Shown here piece by piece: positions 50,190 through 58,617 of a stretch of 64,000 bases of DNA. Numbering within the stretch: the first letter of the stretch is position 1; every line of letters starts with the position of its first letter. The DNA is from Legionella septentrionalis. Its GTDB lineage: Bacteria; Pseudomonadota; Gammaproteobacteria; Legionellales; Legionellaceae. The translations under genes were made by a program, and so were the position numbers. The notes under the pieces are model-generated. The model was not told the origin of the DNA. It ran no database searches and worked only from the letters and a program-made list of their open reading frames with translations. Location: the NCBI RefSeq assembly GCF_003989745.1, contig NZ_RZGS01000008.1, positions 1 through 64,000 of the forward strand, in the 5' to 3' direction.

Positions 50190-50862
50190 CTCTGCAGAAG
50201 TGGCTAAATTTTCACAATTAGCCGCACAATGGTGGAATGCAAACGGACCTCTGAAAACATTGCATGATATCAATCCTGCCCGTATTAATTTCATTGAAAA
50301 ATTTATAAATGTTAAAGAACAACGCGTATTGGATGTAGGTTGTGGCGGAGGAATTTTATCGGAGGGTTTGGCGGCGTTGGGAGCAGACGTAACCGGATTA
50401 GACGTGGAGGAGGAAGCCATTCATGCTGCATGTGCCCATGCTAAAGAAAGCGGGGTGAATATAGACTACCTTTGTATGCCTATTGAAGAATATGACCAGG
50501 CACCGTTTGCTGTAATCACTTGTATGGAAATGCTTGAACACGTCACTGAGCCACAATTGGTCATAAAACATTGTGCCCGTTTATTAAAGCAAGACGGATA
50601 TTTATTCCTATCCACGATTAACAGAACATTCGCAGCATACCTTGGCGCGGTAATTGCCGCTGAATACGTTTTGGAACTTTTGCCAAGACAAACGCATGAC
50701 TACAAAAAATTTATTAAACCCAGCGAATTGGCGGCCATGGTGCGCGAAGCCGGCATGGAAACTGTAGGAATAGCAGGAATGAGTTATAACCCGCTTACCC
50801 GTACAGCTTCCCTGCAGGATTCAGTTTCCATTAATTACTTATTTGCTTGCCGCAAGCTTTGA
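50170..50862 (+). CDS. ubiG: Ubiquinone biosynthesis O-methyltransferase
   Basis: UbiG makes both O-methylations in ubiquinone synthesis using S-adenosylmethionine. The 230-residue product has the family N-terminus (EVAKFSQLAAQWWNANGPLKTLHDINPARI), SAM motif I VLDVGCGGGILSEGLA, and TCMEMLEHV for the active site. Its start lies inside the UNG-like gene (20-base overlap) and its end overlaps the converging proQ gene by 28 bases. Confidence 0.95.
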   Translation: MKKSTIDSAEVAKFSQLAAQWWNANGPLKTLHDINPARINFIEKFINVKEQRVLDVGCGGGILSEGLAALGADVTGLDVEEEAIHAACAHAKESGVNIDYLCMPIEEYDQAPFAVITCMEMLEHVTEPQLVIKHCARLLKQDGYLFLSTINRTFAAYLGAVIAAEYVLELLPRQTHDYKKFIKPSELAAMVREAGMETVGIAGMSYNPLTRTASLQDSVSINYLFACRKL

Positions 50863-51215
50863 TTTTTGTCCAGATAGCGTTGCTGATAGCGCTGCTGGGC
50901 ATATTTCGCTTGTTCTCCGGTGACCACGTCTACTTCGTTGCCAAATAAGTCGACGCGTGCTGTATTTTCCTTTTGACAATTAAGATAAGCTGGAGAGGCG
51001 CTGTAATAGTTTAATGCCTCACGTAAAGTTTTTTTGCTAAATGGCGGCGCGTCAAGGCGTTCATAAAAATCGATGATGTCGTCAAAAATACCAATTTTCA
51101 AAGGCCTTACTTGATTTGCTTTTTTAAAAAAAGCGGCTGGAAAATGTTCGATTAACCAATCGATCGTTTTCAGTTTTTCTTTTTTAGCGGTATCATGAGC
51201 TGAATTTGTTTGCAT
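50835..51215 (-). CDS. proQ: Minimal ProQ/FinO-domain RNA chaperone
   Basis: This 126-residue protein is little more than one FinO/ProQ RNA-binding domain: WLIEHFPAAFFKK, VRPLKIGIFDDIID, and SKKTLREALNYYSASPAYL with the conserved Tyr-rich helix. It lacks the linker and C-terminal Tudor-like domain of E. coli ProQ. A minimal ProQ homologue of this type has been studied in L. pneumophila. Such proteins bind sRNA and mRNA terminator hairpins. It is divergent from the Rsm-like RNA gene and overlaps ubiG tail-to-tail by 28 bases. Confidence 0.9.
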   Translation of the reverse strand: MQTNSAHDTAKKEKLKTIDWLIEHFPAAFFKKANQVRPLKIGIFDDIIDFYERLDAPPFSKKTLREALNYYSASPAYLNCQKENTARVDLFGNEVDVVTGEQAKYAQQRYQQRYLDKNQSLRQANK

Positions 51216-51301
51216 TCCTAATTTCCTACCGGGTAATTAAAATTAAACTTAGCATAAGCCCAGTATCATGCACAACGCACAACGGATGTCTTATATACCA
51301 A

Positions 51302-51315
51302 CAAGAAATGTCTCA
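51302..51315 (+). promoter_or_regulatory. LetA-type box 1 (imperfect)
   Basis: CAAGAAATGTCTCA differs from the LetA consensus TNAGAAATTTCTNA at the first base and at one core base. It is 22 bases, about two helical turns, upstream of the second box in the same orientation. Confidence 0.6.
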
Positions 51316-51323
51316 TTTTATCC

Positions 51324-51337
51324 CAAGAAATTTCTCA
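51324..51337 (+). promoter_or_regulatory. LetA-type box 2 (near perfect)
   Basis: CAAGAAATTTCTCA matches the LetA consensus TNAGAAATTTCTNA at all but the first base; the core palindrome AGAAATTTCT is exact. In Legionella, LetA activates rsmY and rsmZ through such a site. It lies about 140 bases before the predicted start of the small RNA. Confidence 0.8.
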
Positions 51338-51440
51338 TTTTATGTATTTCTTCTTCTGTATTTCTAATTAACCCATTGATTTATAAGGGATTTTTTTTTG
51401 AAAATACTCTGGTTTTCAGAAACTAATTTGCCAAGCTGTG

Positions 51441-51469
51441 TTGCATATGAACATTACTGCTGCTAGATT
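51441..51469 (+). promoter_or_regulatory. Predicted promoter of the Rsm-like RNA
   Basis: TTGCAT (51441-51446) and TAGATT (51464-51469) are spaced by 17 bases. The predicted start is near 51476. The elements are only moderate matches, fitting an activator-dependent promoter. Confidence 0.55.
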
Positions 51470-51475
51470 TATTTT

Positions 51476-51611
51476 AGACTTTCAAGGATTGGAAGTCTGT
51501 TAAAAAAAGGATTTTTGATCAGACGGATCTGATTTTCAAGGATGATTTTTTCAAGACATGTATGTCTTGATTGGAAGACTGTGAAGCCAGGGTAAATCCC
51601 TGGCTTTTTTT
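51476..51611 (+). ncRNA. RsmY/RsmZ-like CsrA-titrating small RNA
   Basis: There is no protein-coding frame of note, but a strong rho-independent terminator ends the stretch (AAGCCAGGG/CCCTGGCTT, 51584-51606, then T7), reading away from proQ. The predicted transcript of about 136 bases holds six GGA motifs (51486, 51491, 51509, 51525, 51540, 51573). One sits in the loop of a perfect hairpin (ATCAGA-CGGA-TCTGAT, 51518-51533) and another in the loop of AGACTT/AAGTCT (51476-51498). A third stem lies at 51553-51568. Unpaired or loop GGA is what CsrA binds. With the two LetA-type boxes upstream, this fits a Legionella RsmY or RsmZ gene; which of the two cannot be decided. Confidence 0.85.
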
Positions 51612-52329
51612 ATGCTACGGCAAACCCAGAGCGTGACAGGTAATTTCGGTCCGGGTAATAAGCAAAGACTACGGATCCGCCTTTGATGGTATTGATTACA
51701 GGCTTTGCTAAAGTTTGCGCAATAGATGGACAACCCCAACTTCTGCCAGCGCGTCCTGCTTTCTTGATGAAGCTTGGTTCTACATACCATGCGCCATGGA
51801 TTACCACGCGCCGATTAAAGGCATTATCATTAAACCCTTTTTCAAGCCCCTGTAAATTCAAAGAGTAGCCTTTTGAACCGATGTAGGTGTTGCGGGTGAC
51901 GAATGTACCCAAGCTGGTTGCTTTACTGGAGGGTTTGTTGGAAAAATGATGCGGTATATCCAAGCCTGAATTTTTACCATGCGCAACATAAGTATTGTAT
52001 AAAAGACGTTCTTTACTGACGTCAAATACCCACATGCGTTGTTTGGAAGAGGGGAGTGAGTAATCAATTACGGTAAGTACTGGTTTTTTAACAGCCCCTT
52101 TTTGTTTTGCCTTTTGATAGGCTGCCAAGGCCAGTTTGAGGACCTTTTTGTTGAGTGTAGGTGCTTTGCGGCTTAACTGATTTACTTCAGCGTTAATATC
52201 CAATGCTTTTGGTTGCAAGTGTTGCCTTGCTTTTGGTTGGTGTAATGCAGGTTTAGCAAAAAGTGGTGCACTGGATGTCATATTGCTAGTTAGCATTGCT
52301 ACTGAAATTAGAGTTAAGATCGTATTCAT
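51610..52329 (-). CDS. Exported L,D-transpeptidase-like protein (YkuD_2 type)
   Basis: From ATG 52329 (GGAG about six bases upstream) the product has 239 residues with a signal peptide of about 24 residues. A longer frame beginning at 52485 adds 52 residues without a signal and is unlikely. The catalytic region has VIHGAWYV and SWGCPSIA, the His and Ser-x-Gly-Cys of murein L,D-transpeptidase-like proteins. It should act on periplasmic peptidoglycan. Its stop codon overlaps the end of the small RNA terminator on the other strand by two bases. Confidence 0.85.
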   Translation of the reverse strand: MNTILTLISVAMLTSNMTSSAPLFAKPALHQPKARQHLQPKALDINAEVNQLSRKAPTLNKKVLKLALAAYQKAKQKGAVKKPVLTVIDYSLPSSKQRMWVFDVSKERLLYNTYVAHGKNSGLDIPHHFSNKPSSKATSLGTFVTRNTYIGSKGYSLNLQGLEKGFNDNAFNRRVVIHGAWYVEPSFIKKAGRAGRSWGCPSIAQTLAKPVINTIKGGSVVFAYYPDRNYLSRSGFAVA

Positions 52330-52849
52330 AATGCTCCATTTTCTAGTTAGTTTTTGCCTTAGGCGGTAAATCTGAATCCAAGTAGGCTTTTCGTGAAAGG
52401 TGATTTTGAACCATAACTTGATTGACAAAGCAAGGTCGTTTTTTGACTTGTCCTGACCATTGCAAACAAGTCGAATTAAAATCACAGGCCTTGTTGATTT
52501 CAGAAAAATGGCAATTATATTGACAAATTAGGCAAAAGTAAAATCAGAAGGTTTTTCATTGATCATTGGGGGGAAATAATAAACAATTCAGAGGGTTATA
52601 GTACTTAAATAACTTTTTTTGTACTTATTATTGCGGCATTTGGTATATTTTTTGATCAAATAGGTTATATTTAATTCTGTTTTTTTGCTTAAAATTGAAT
52701 CTTTTAGTATTAAATTTGCACTTTTACTGCGAAATACGCTGCTCAAATATACCGGTTTATGTAATAAAATCCAGATAGAGTTTTGTTTTTCTCGACAAAT
52801 TAAATTATTCTTCGCAGTCATATGAAATATTGTTTTTTTCGGAGGCACC
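52330..52849. other. AT-rich intergenic region before putA
   Basis: This 520-base stretch separates the divergent L,D-transpeptidase and putA genes. It has no credible gene; reading frames are short with no ribosome binding site. TTGCTT near 52686 and TATTAA 17 bases later form a weak promoter for putA. It must also hold the leftward promoter. No terminator or repeat stands out. Confidence 0.4.
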
Positions 52850-55800
52850 ATGCTTGATAAACGGTCTTTACAAATCCCGCAAGGTCTTAGGGCAACTATT
52901 AATGAGGCGTATCGTGCGGGAGAATTAAGCATTGTCACCGCCCTTTTGGAAAATGCAGAATTGGGTGCGAATCAAACAGCAGCAATTCGGCAGACAGCGA
53001 TAAAGCTGGTGGAAAAAGTACGTAACGAGCGAAAAAATAACACAGGGATTGATTCTTTTTTGGCTGAGTATGCTTTATCGAGCAATGAGGGCATCGCCTT
53101 GATGTGCCTTGCCGAGGCATTGTTGCGCGTTCCTGATAAAGCCACTATGGATAGTTTAATAAAAGATAAGCTGGTGGCTGCCGATTGGAAGTCTCACCAG
53201 GGACAGAGCGATTCTTTTTTTGTCAATGCTACAACCTGGGCTTTGATGCTAACGGGTAAAGTTTTAGCCCCGGAAAAAGCAGAATCGATTTTGAGCAAGG
53301 CATTAATGAAAGTCATTAGCCGCGGCAGTGAAAGTATGGTGCGCGCTGCCGTGGATAAAGCTATGCGCATTATGAGCAAGCAATTTGTTATGGGGCGGAC
53401 CATCCACGAAGCCATATCGCGGGCCAGGAAAAAAGAAGCACGTGGATATCGGTATTCTTATGATATGTTAGGTGAGGCAGCACTTACTTCCATTGATGCA
53501 CAGCGTTATTTTAATGCTTACAAAAATGCTATTGAGGCAATCGGCAAAGAGAGATTGAACCATTCTGATATTTATCGAAGCCCTGGGATTTCAATCAAAT
53601 TATCTGCATTGCATCCGCGCTACCAAGAGGCACAATACGAGCGTGTCCTGGCTGAATTGACACCTAAGCTGCTTGCTTTATCGCAGTTAGCAAAACAATA
53701 TGACATTGCCTTAACCATTGATGCAGAAGAATCCGAACGTTTAGAACTTTCGCTGGATGTTATTGAGCGGGTATTTAATGATCATAGCTTGGATGGTTGG
53801 CATGGCTTTGGCATGGCTGTCCAATCCTACCAAAAGCGTGCTTTTTACCTGCTCGACTGGGTAGCAGACATGGCAAGGAAGAAAAAGCGGCGTATGATGG
53901 TGCGCTTGATAAAAGGAGCTTACTGGGATAGTGAAATTAAGAAATCTCAAGCCCAGGGGCTGCCGGATTACCCAGTCTTTACGCGAAAAGTTTTTACAGA
54001 TGTTTCTTTCCAAGCTTGCGCTAAAAAACTGCTGACGATGACAGACGTAATTTATCCGCAGTTTGCGACACATAATGCTTATTCGGTTGCCTTGATACTA
54101 AATTTAGTTGGCGATTATCGAGATTTTGAATTCCAGTGCCTGCATGGCATGGGAACGGAATTATATGAGCAAGTCGTTCCTGCCAGTCACATGGGTATTC
54201 CTTGCCGTATTTATGCGCCAGTCGGTAGCCATGAAGATTTACTCCCTTATTTAGTTCGGCGCCTGCTGGAAAACGGAGCTAATTCTTCTTTTGTGAATCG
54301 AATAGTGGATGATAATGCGCCTCTTAGCGAATTAGTTGAAGATCCAGTAAGCAAAGCCAGACATTTGCTGGGCAAAATAAATCAAAACATCCCTCTTCCA
54401 GCTTCCATTTTCCTTCCCGAACGCAAAAATTCTGCCGGATTGGATTTAACAGATAGAAAAAATATTGCCTCATTGCAGCAACAGTATGCAGAAATGGATT
54501 TATCCGGTTGGCAAGCGAGTCCCGTGATTGCTGGACAAACTCGGCAATTTAAGGAGGGTGGCCAAGCCATTACTTCCCCGCAGCGACATAAGCAAAAAAT
54601 TGGTACGGTAATTAATGCGACTGCAGAAGATGTTGATTTGGCGCTCTGCGAAGCGGTTGCCGCTTCTCCCGGTTGGGCAGCGACATCCGTTAATGAACGG
54701 GCGGCTTGCCTTGATCGCTTTGCAACCCTTTTAGAAAAAAATATGCCGACTTTTTTGGCACTTGCGTGTCTGGAAGCTGGGAAAACCTGGAATGATGGGG
54801 TGGCAGAAGTGCGTGAAGCAGTTGATTTCTGCCGCTATTATGCAAGACAATCCGAAAAATTGATGGGCAAACCTTTACATCTGCACGGCTATACAGGCGA
54901 ATTGAACCAATTAAGTCTGCATCCGCGCGGCACTATTTTATGCATTAGTCCATGGAATTTCCCTTTGGCTATTTTCACAGGACAAGTGGTGGCTGCATTG
55001 GTTACAGGCAACTGCGTTATTGCCAAGCCTGCCGAACAAACACCGCTCATTGCTTATTTTGCTGTGCAGTTAATGCTGGAAGCTGGTATTCCGCAAGGTG
55101 TATTGCAATATTTGCCTGGGCCTGGAGAGACGATAGGTGCTGCCTTGGTAGCCGATCCGCGCGTAAAAGGCGTCATTTTTACCGGCTCTACCCAAACTGC
55201 TGCACATATTAATCGCACTTTGGCCACGCGTGGAGGGGAAATTATTCCTTTGATTGCAGAAACCGGTGGACAAAACGCCATGATTGTCGATTCATCTGCC
55301 TTGTTAGAACAGGTTGTGGTGGATGTCGTGACTTCCGCGTTTGGTTCTGCAGGGCAAAGATGCTCGGCTCTGCGCGTACTCTATATCCAGGAAGAAGTAT
55401 ATCCGCGCTTTGTTGAATTGCTCAAGGGAGCAATGGCGGAGTTAAAAATTGGTGATCCGCAGTGGTTGTGCACGGATATTGGACCTGTGATCGATGCAGA
55501 CGCCTTGGCTGTCTTAAAAGAACACGTTGATTTAATAATTGAAAACCATGAATTGATTTATCAATGCCAGCTCGATAATACCTGTGCTGCAGGGTACTTT
55601 ATGCCGCCTACAGCGATTGCTATCGGACACATCAACGCATTAAGCAAAGAAGTGTTCGGCCCTGTTTTACATGTGATTAAATACAAACGCCGTGATTTGG
55701 ATGAAGTGATTGCACAAGTAAACAGCACTGGATTTGGTTTAACCTTTGGAATCCACAGCCGTATTAATCGCACAGTCGAATACATCCGCCAGCGAGTGCA

Positions 55801-56002
55801 TGCAGGAAATTGCTATGTAAACCGCAATATGATTGGGGCAGTGGTGGGATTGCAACCATTTGGAGGCGAAAGTTTATCAGGCACAGGGCCAAAAGCAGGT
55901 GGTCCGCATTATTTACAGCGTTTGTGCCTGGAGAGAACTTATACTGTCGATACGACAGCCGCAGGTGGTAATGCAAGCTTGATGTCTTTGCCCGAAGATT
56001 AA
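52850..56002 (+). CDS. putA: Bifunctional proline/P5C dehydrogenase
   Basis: PutA oxidises proline to glutamate in two steps on one protein. The 1050-residue product has an FAD-dependent proline dehydrogenase domain (about residues 180-480, with MVRLIKGAYWDSEIK and a GMGTELYEQV end) and an aldehyde dehydrogenase domain (about 550-1040) with catalytic Glu804 in AETGGQN and nucleophile Cys838 in AGQRCSALR. It lacks the N-terminal ribbon-helix-helix DNA-binding domain of E. coli PutA, so it should not repress its own gene. An CGGAGG ribosome binding site precedes the ATG. Confidence 0.95.
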   Translation: MLDKRSLQIPQGLRATINEAYRAGELSIVTALLENAELGANQTAAIRQTAIKLVEKVRNERKNNTGIDSFLAEYALSSNEGIALMCLAEALLRVPDKATMDSLIKDKLVAADWKSHQGQSDSFFVNATTWALMLTGKVLAPEKAESILSKALMKVISRGSESMVRAAVDKAMRIMSKQFVMGRTIHEAISRARKKEARGYRYSYDMLGEAALTSIDAQRYFNAYKNAIEAIGKERLNHSDIYRSPGISIKLSALHPRYQEAQYERVLAELTPKLLALSQLAKQYDIALTIDAEESERLELSLDVIERVFNDHSLDGWHGFGMAVQSYQKRAFYLLDWVADMARKKKRRMMVRLIKGAYWDSEIKKSQAQGLPDYPVFTRKVFTDVSFQACAKKLLTMTDVIYPQFATHNAYSVALILNLVGDYRDFEFQCLHGMGTELYEQVVPASHMGIPCRIYAPVGSHEDLLPYLVRRLLENGANSSFVNRIVDDNAPLSELVEDPVSKARHLLGKINQNIPLPASIFLPERKNSAGLDLTDRKNIASLQQQYAEMDLSGWQASPVIAGQTRQFKEGGQAITSPQRHKQKIGTVINATAEDVDLALCEAVAASPGWAATSVNERAACLDRFATLLEKNMPTFLALACLEAGKTWNDGVAEVREAVDFCRYYARQSEKLMGKPLHLHGYTGELNQLSLHPRGTILCISPWNFPLAIFTGQVVAALVTGNCVIAKPAEQTPLIAYFAVQLMLEAGIPQGVLQYLPGPGETIGAALVADPRVKGVIFTGSTQTAAHINRTLATRGGEIIPLIAETGGQNAMIVDSSALLEQVVVDVVTSAFGSAGQRCSALRVLYIQEEVYPRFVELLKGAMAELKIGDPQWLCTDIGPVIDADALAVLKEHVDLIIENHELIYQCQLDNTCAAGYFMPPTAIAIGHINALSKEVFGPVLHVIKYKRRDLDEVIAQVNSTGFGLTFGIHSRINRTVEYIRQRVHAGNCYVNRNMIGAVVGLQPFGGESLSGTGPKAGGPHYLQRLCLERTYTVDTTAAGGNASLMSLPED

Positions 56003-56096
56003 TTATCCTATTCCCGCTCTATCCAGGTTCTCAACTTGGCCTGGGTAGATGATCTTGAGATGAATAGATTATGCATGGCAGTCCATTTGATACGTG

Positions 56097-56456
56097 CTAA
56101 GGACCATATAAGCCAAAATTAGTACTGGTCCTGGTTTCGCGAACAGGCGCCAGTATGATGTCATTAAAGTGAAAAGCGTCAAAATAATTCATTACCATAT
56201 AGCCTGCATTAATCACCACATTTCCTTGGCTCATGCAAACCATAGGGCAGCCCCACTTTGGCTTTAAGTTCGGGTACCGGCGTGGTAAAAAGAGAATAAA
56301 CAGGATTGTAAGCCTACCTCCCAGCCGCTAGCCGGGCAAGGAAGGGTCATGCATATCGAGCCATATTACCTGCTGAGGCTGTAGATGCTCGGAAAAATAA
56401 GCTTGTAGTTTTTTTAATACAGTCACTATAGTTACTCTTGTAAAGAATCCTGACAT
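56097..56456 (-). pseudogene. Possible decayed gene on the minus strand
   Basis: An ATG at 56456 opens a protein-like frame of 42 residues (containing LKKLQAYFSEHLQPQQ and IWLDMHDPSLPG) that ends at TAG 56328. Beyond it, two other frames look protein-like in turn: one with SLFTTPVPELKAKVGLPYG, then one with NVVINAGYMVMNYFDAF that stops at 56097. This pattern fits a gene broken by a stop and frameshifts. I do not recognise the family. Composition and codon sense are the only evidence. Confidence 0.35.
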
Positions 56457-56496
56457 TAATTTTGCCGGGAATACTCTCATGAATTTCTTAGATGTA

Positions 56497-56526
56497 TTAA
56501 GTATTCCTTAATCTAACTGCTATAAA
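56497..56526 (+). promoter_or_regulatory. Extended -10 promoter of the protease-like gene
   Basis: TATAAA at 56521-56526 is preceded by TGC, making an extended -10, with TTAAGT at 56497-56502 (18-base spacer) as a weak -35. The layout is similar to that in front of the 36972 gene. Confidence 0.5.
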
Positions 56527-56558
56527 ATAATAATAAATGTGCAAAAAACGGTGGTTTT

Positions 56559-58604
56559 GTGGGCTTAGTGCTACAAGATTTATTAATTTGGCGAGTGAAC
56601 AGGCACTTTAGAAAGAATAACCAGGCGGAATTACAATTTGATACGGGTGGGGTTTGTAATGGATTAGCCAGCGTATTCGTCAAGTATCATATACTTGATA
56701 AAGATAAAGAGTTTGAAAACATACTCAATCGCATCGCATGGGGGCAATTTACTCCAAAAAACACTGACGGTGAGCCATGGTCTAATATCAATTACTTTGC
56801 AACCCAAGTTCTTCTCGCTTATCAACCAATTGAGTATGTGAGCGGTGTAGCACAACAACGCTCCACTGCATTGCTTAAGATCAATGGGCAGCCGCTAGAT
56901 CCCTCCTTTAATTTGACATTAAGTACTGGTGATAAGAATTGGGCAGAAATTTTTAAGTCGATTAATCTGCAAAGTGAAGACCGTACGGAAAAAGAAGGAA
57001 TGATTGTTTCCAGTGCAAATCACTCCATAGCCATCACGCGTGAAAAAGATGGTTCGTATAAGATTTATGACCCAAATTATTTTTTTGGTTTTAAAGTATT
57101 TAAAAATGAAGAAGCCGTTATCCGCGAACTGCATTATAATGTTTTTGAATACCGTCCTTTCGGTAACATGGGTTTGAATGTCCGCATAATAAGACATCCT
57201 GAAGCAGTACAACCCAGAGCATTTCCCGGTGCAGCTGACCTTTATGAAACCTATTATAAGCCAGACAATCGCAAAGCTTATTCAGGATTTCCTACGTATT
57301 CTTCCAAATTTGATACCATGGCCTTGGCGCTGCGTGCAGTGCATGATGAAATTGCCTTTGGTGTTTTACTGGAAAAGACAAAATCTCAGCAAAAAAATAA
57401 AGAATTCCAGCAAGAAGAATTGGAAAATTGGATAGTAGAGGCTGGCCAATATAACAATGTACCCGCCTTGAAAAAACTTTTAAAAGAGTTCACGGTGACG
57501 GATGCAGAAACTATCGCTCGAATTTTTGCACAAGTTTGTGTAGCAGGGCCGGTGGATAGCTTTAAGATGCTTTATGAGCATTACCAAGATAAATTAGAAG
57601 ATTTACCTGTGTTTAAATTTGTGCAAGCCGCCATTATCAGTGAGAATCCTGAGCTGGTAAAAGAAACACTTTGTACTGCAGAATCCCACAAAGGTTGTTC
57701 CCATGATGAGTATTTAGCTTTAAGCGATAAAAGTTCTGCAGAAAAATATAAAATATTTTTTGCAACACTCGAGCGTATTCTTTTGGATGCAGTTAAGCAA
57801 GGAAGTGTCGCTTGTGTTCAACAAGTTATGGAAAAATTTAAAGAATATCAAGAAGAACTTACCGATGAAGTTAAAATTGTTTGTCTGAAAAAAGCCATAG
57901 AAAATAATCATGCAGATGTAGTTGATGAGTTAATTCATGTTTCGCCGAAAATTTCGCCATTGTTACTGCAAGGATTTATTATAACTCCCCGTGCTGCCCA
58001 GCAAATGGATGTAAGCATTCTGCGAACTTTGCAGGCAGGCGGGATGATTTTTTCAGCGGAGGTTGCTGATGTTTATAAACAAAAAAGTGGAGAAAAAACA
58101 TTTCTTGGCATTGGTACTTTAATTAAACTCTTGCTTAATTTTTTACAGGAAAAATTAAGCAAGAGTCAGCAAATATCGTTTATTAATTACAAAAAAAATG
58201 CTTTACAAGAAGTGGGACAGTTGGAGGAACAATTAAACGAAATCGAAGATGCGCAGTTTAAAAAGAGTATGCTTTTGAAACTTTATGATTTTAAGGCGAA
58301 CATGGATGCAGAGAGTAAGGAAAACATATGTATAAAACTTCAGGAATATAAAGAAGAAATTGGTGAAAAACTTATACCAATAGCCAGTTTAGAAGATTTT
58401 TTGGATGATATTTCAAACGATGAGACAGTCGTAGGGGAACAAGTGCTTCCCCAAGATACAGAAGAGGAAAAGAATGTTTCCCACAATGACGCAAAGGTAA
58501 ATAGTAGGGATAGGTTTTTTTCTTATAAACAAGAGATGCAAAAACACAAAGATCCATCAGAGGCAGAAGATAATTTGCACACAAATTACAAACCCGGCGA
58601 TTAG
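56559..58604 (+). CDS. Predicted papain-like cysteine protease, effector-like
   Basis: The N-terminal 180 residues resemble papain-fold effectors of the YopT/C58 kind: Cys33 in GGVCNGLASVF, His155 in ANHSIAI and Asp171 in YDPNYFFGF, in the right order and with the usual spacing. Residues about 250-500 are helical and resemble degenerate ankyrin-type repeats (NNVPALKKLLKEF, NHADVVDELI). The tail is acidic (QDTEEEKN, DPSEAEDN). AnkH-like Legionella effectors combine such a protease-like fold with ankyrins. The start is GTG with a GGTGG in front. Protease activity and secretion are inferred. Confidence 0.7.
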   Translation: MGLVLQDLLIWRVNRHFRKNNQAELQFDTGGVCNGLASVFVKYHILDKDKEFENILNRIAWGQFTPKNTDGEPWSNINYFATQVLLAYQPIEYVSGVAQQRSTALLKINGQPLDPSFNLTLSTGDKNWAEIFKSINLQSEDRTEKEGMIVSSANHSIAITREKDGSYKIYDPNYFFGFKVFKNEEAVIRELHYNVFEYRPFGNMGLNVRIIRHPEAVQPRAFPGAADLYETYYKPDNRKAYSGFPTYSSKFDTMALALRAVHDEIAFGVLLEKTKSQQKNKEFQQEELENWIVEAGQYNNVPALKKLLKEFTVTDAETIARIFAQVCVAGPVDSFKMLYEHYQDKLEDLPVFKFVQAAIISENPELVKETLCTAESHKGCSHDEYLALSDKSSAEKYKIFFATLERILLDAVKQGSVACVQQVMEKFKEYQEELTDEVKIVCLKKAIENNHADVVDELIHVSPKISPLLLQGFIITPRAAQQMDVSILRTLQAGGMIFSAEVADVYKQKSGEKTFLGIGTLIKLLLNFLQEKLSKSQQISFINYKKNALQEVGQLEEQLNEIEDAQFKKSMLLKLYDFKANMDAESKENICIKLQEYKEEIGEKLIPIASLEDFLDDISNDETVVGEQVLPQDTEEEKNVSHNDAKVNSRDRFFSYKQEMQKHKDPSEAEDNLHTNYKPGD

Positions 58605-58617
58605 GAACAGTTACGGT

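Noticed and set aside
56500-56530. Possible PmrA site upstream of the protease-like gene
   Set aside because: Only one half-site (CTTAATCTA) is present.
56537-56614. Short ATG frame overlapping the start of the 56559 gene
   Set aside because: It encodes 25 residues with no ribosome binding site and ends in the larger, well supported frame.
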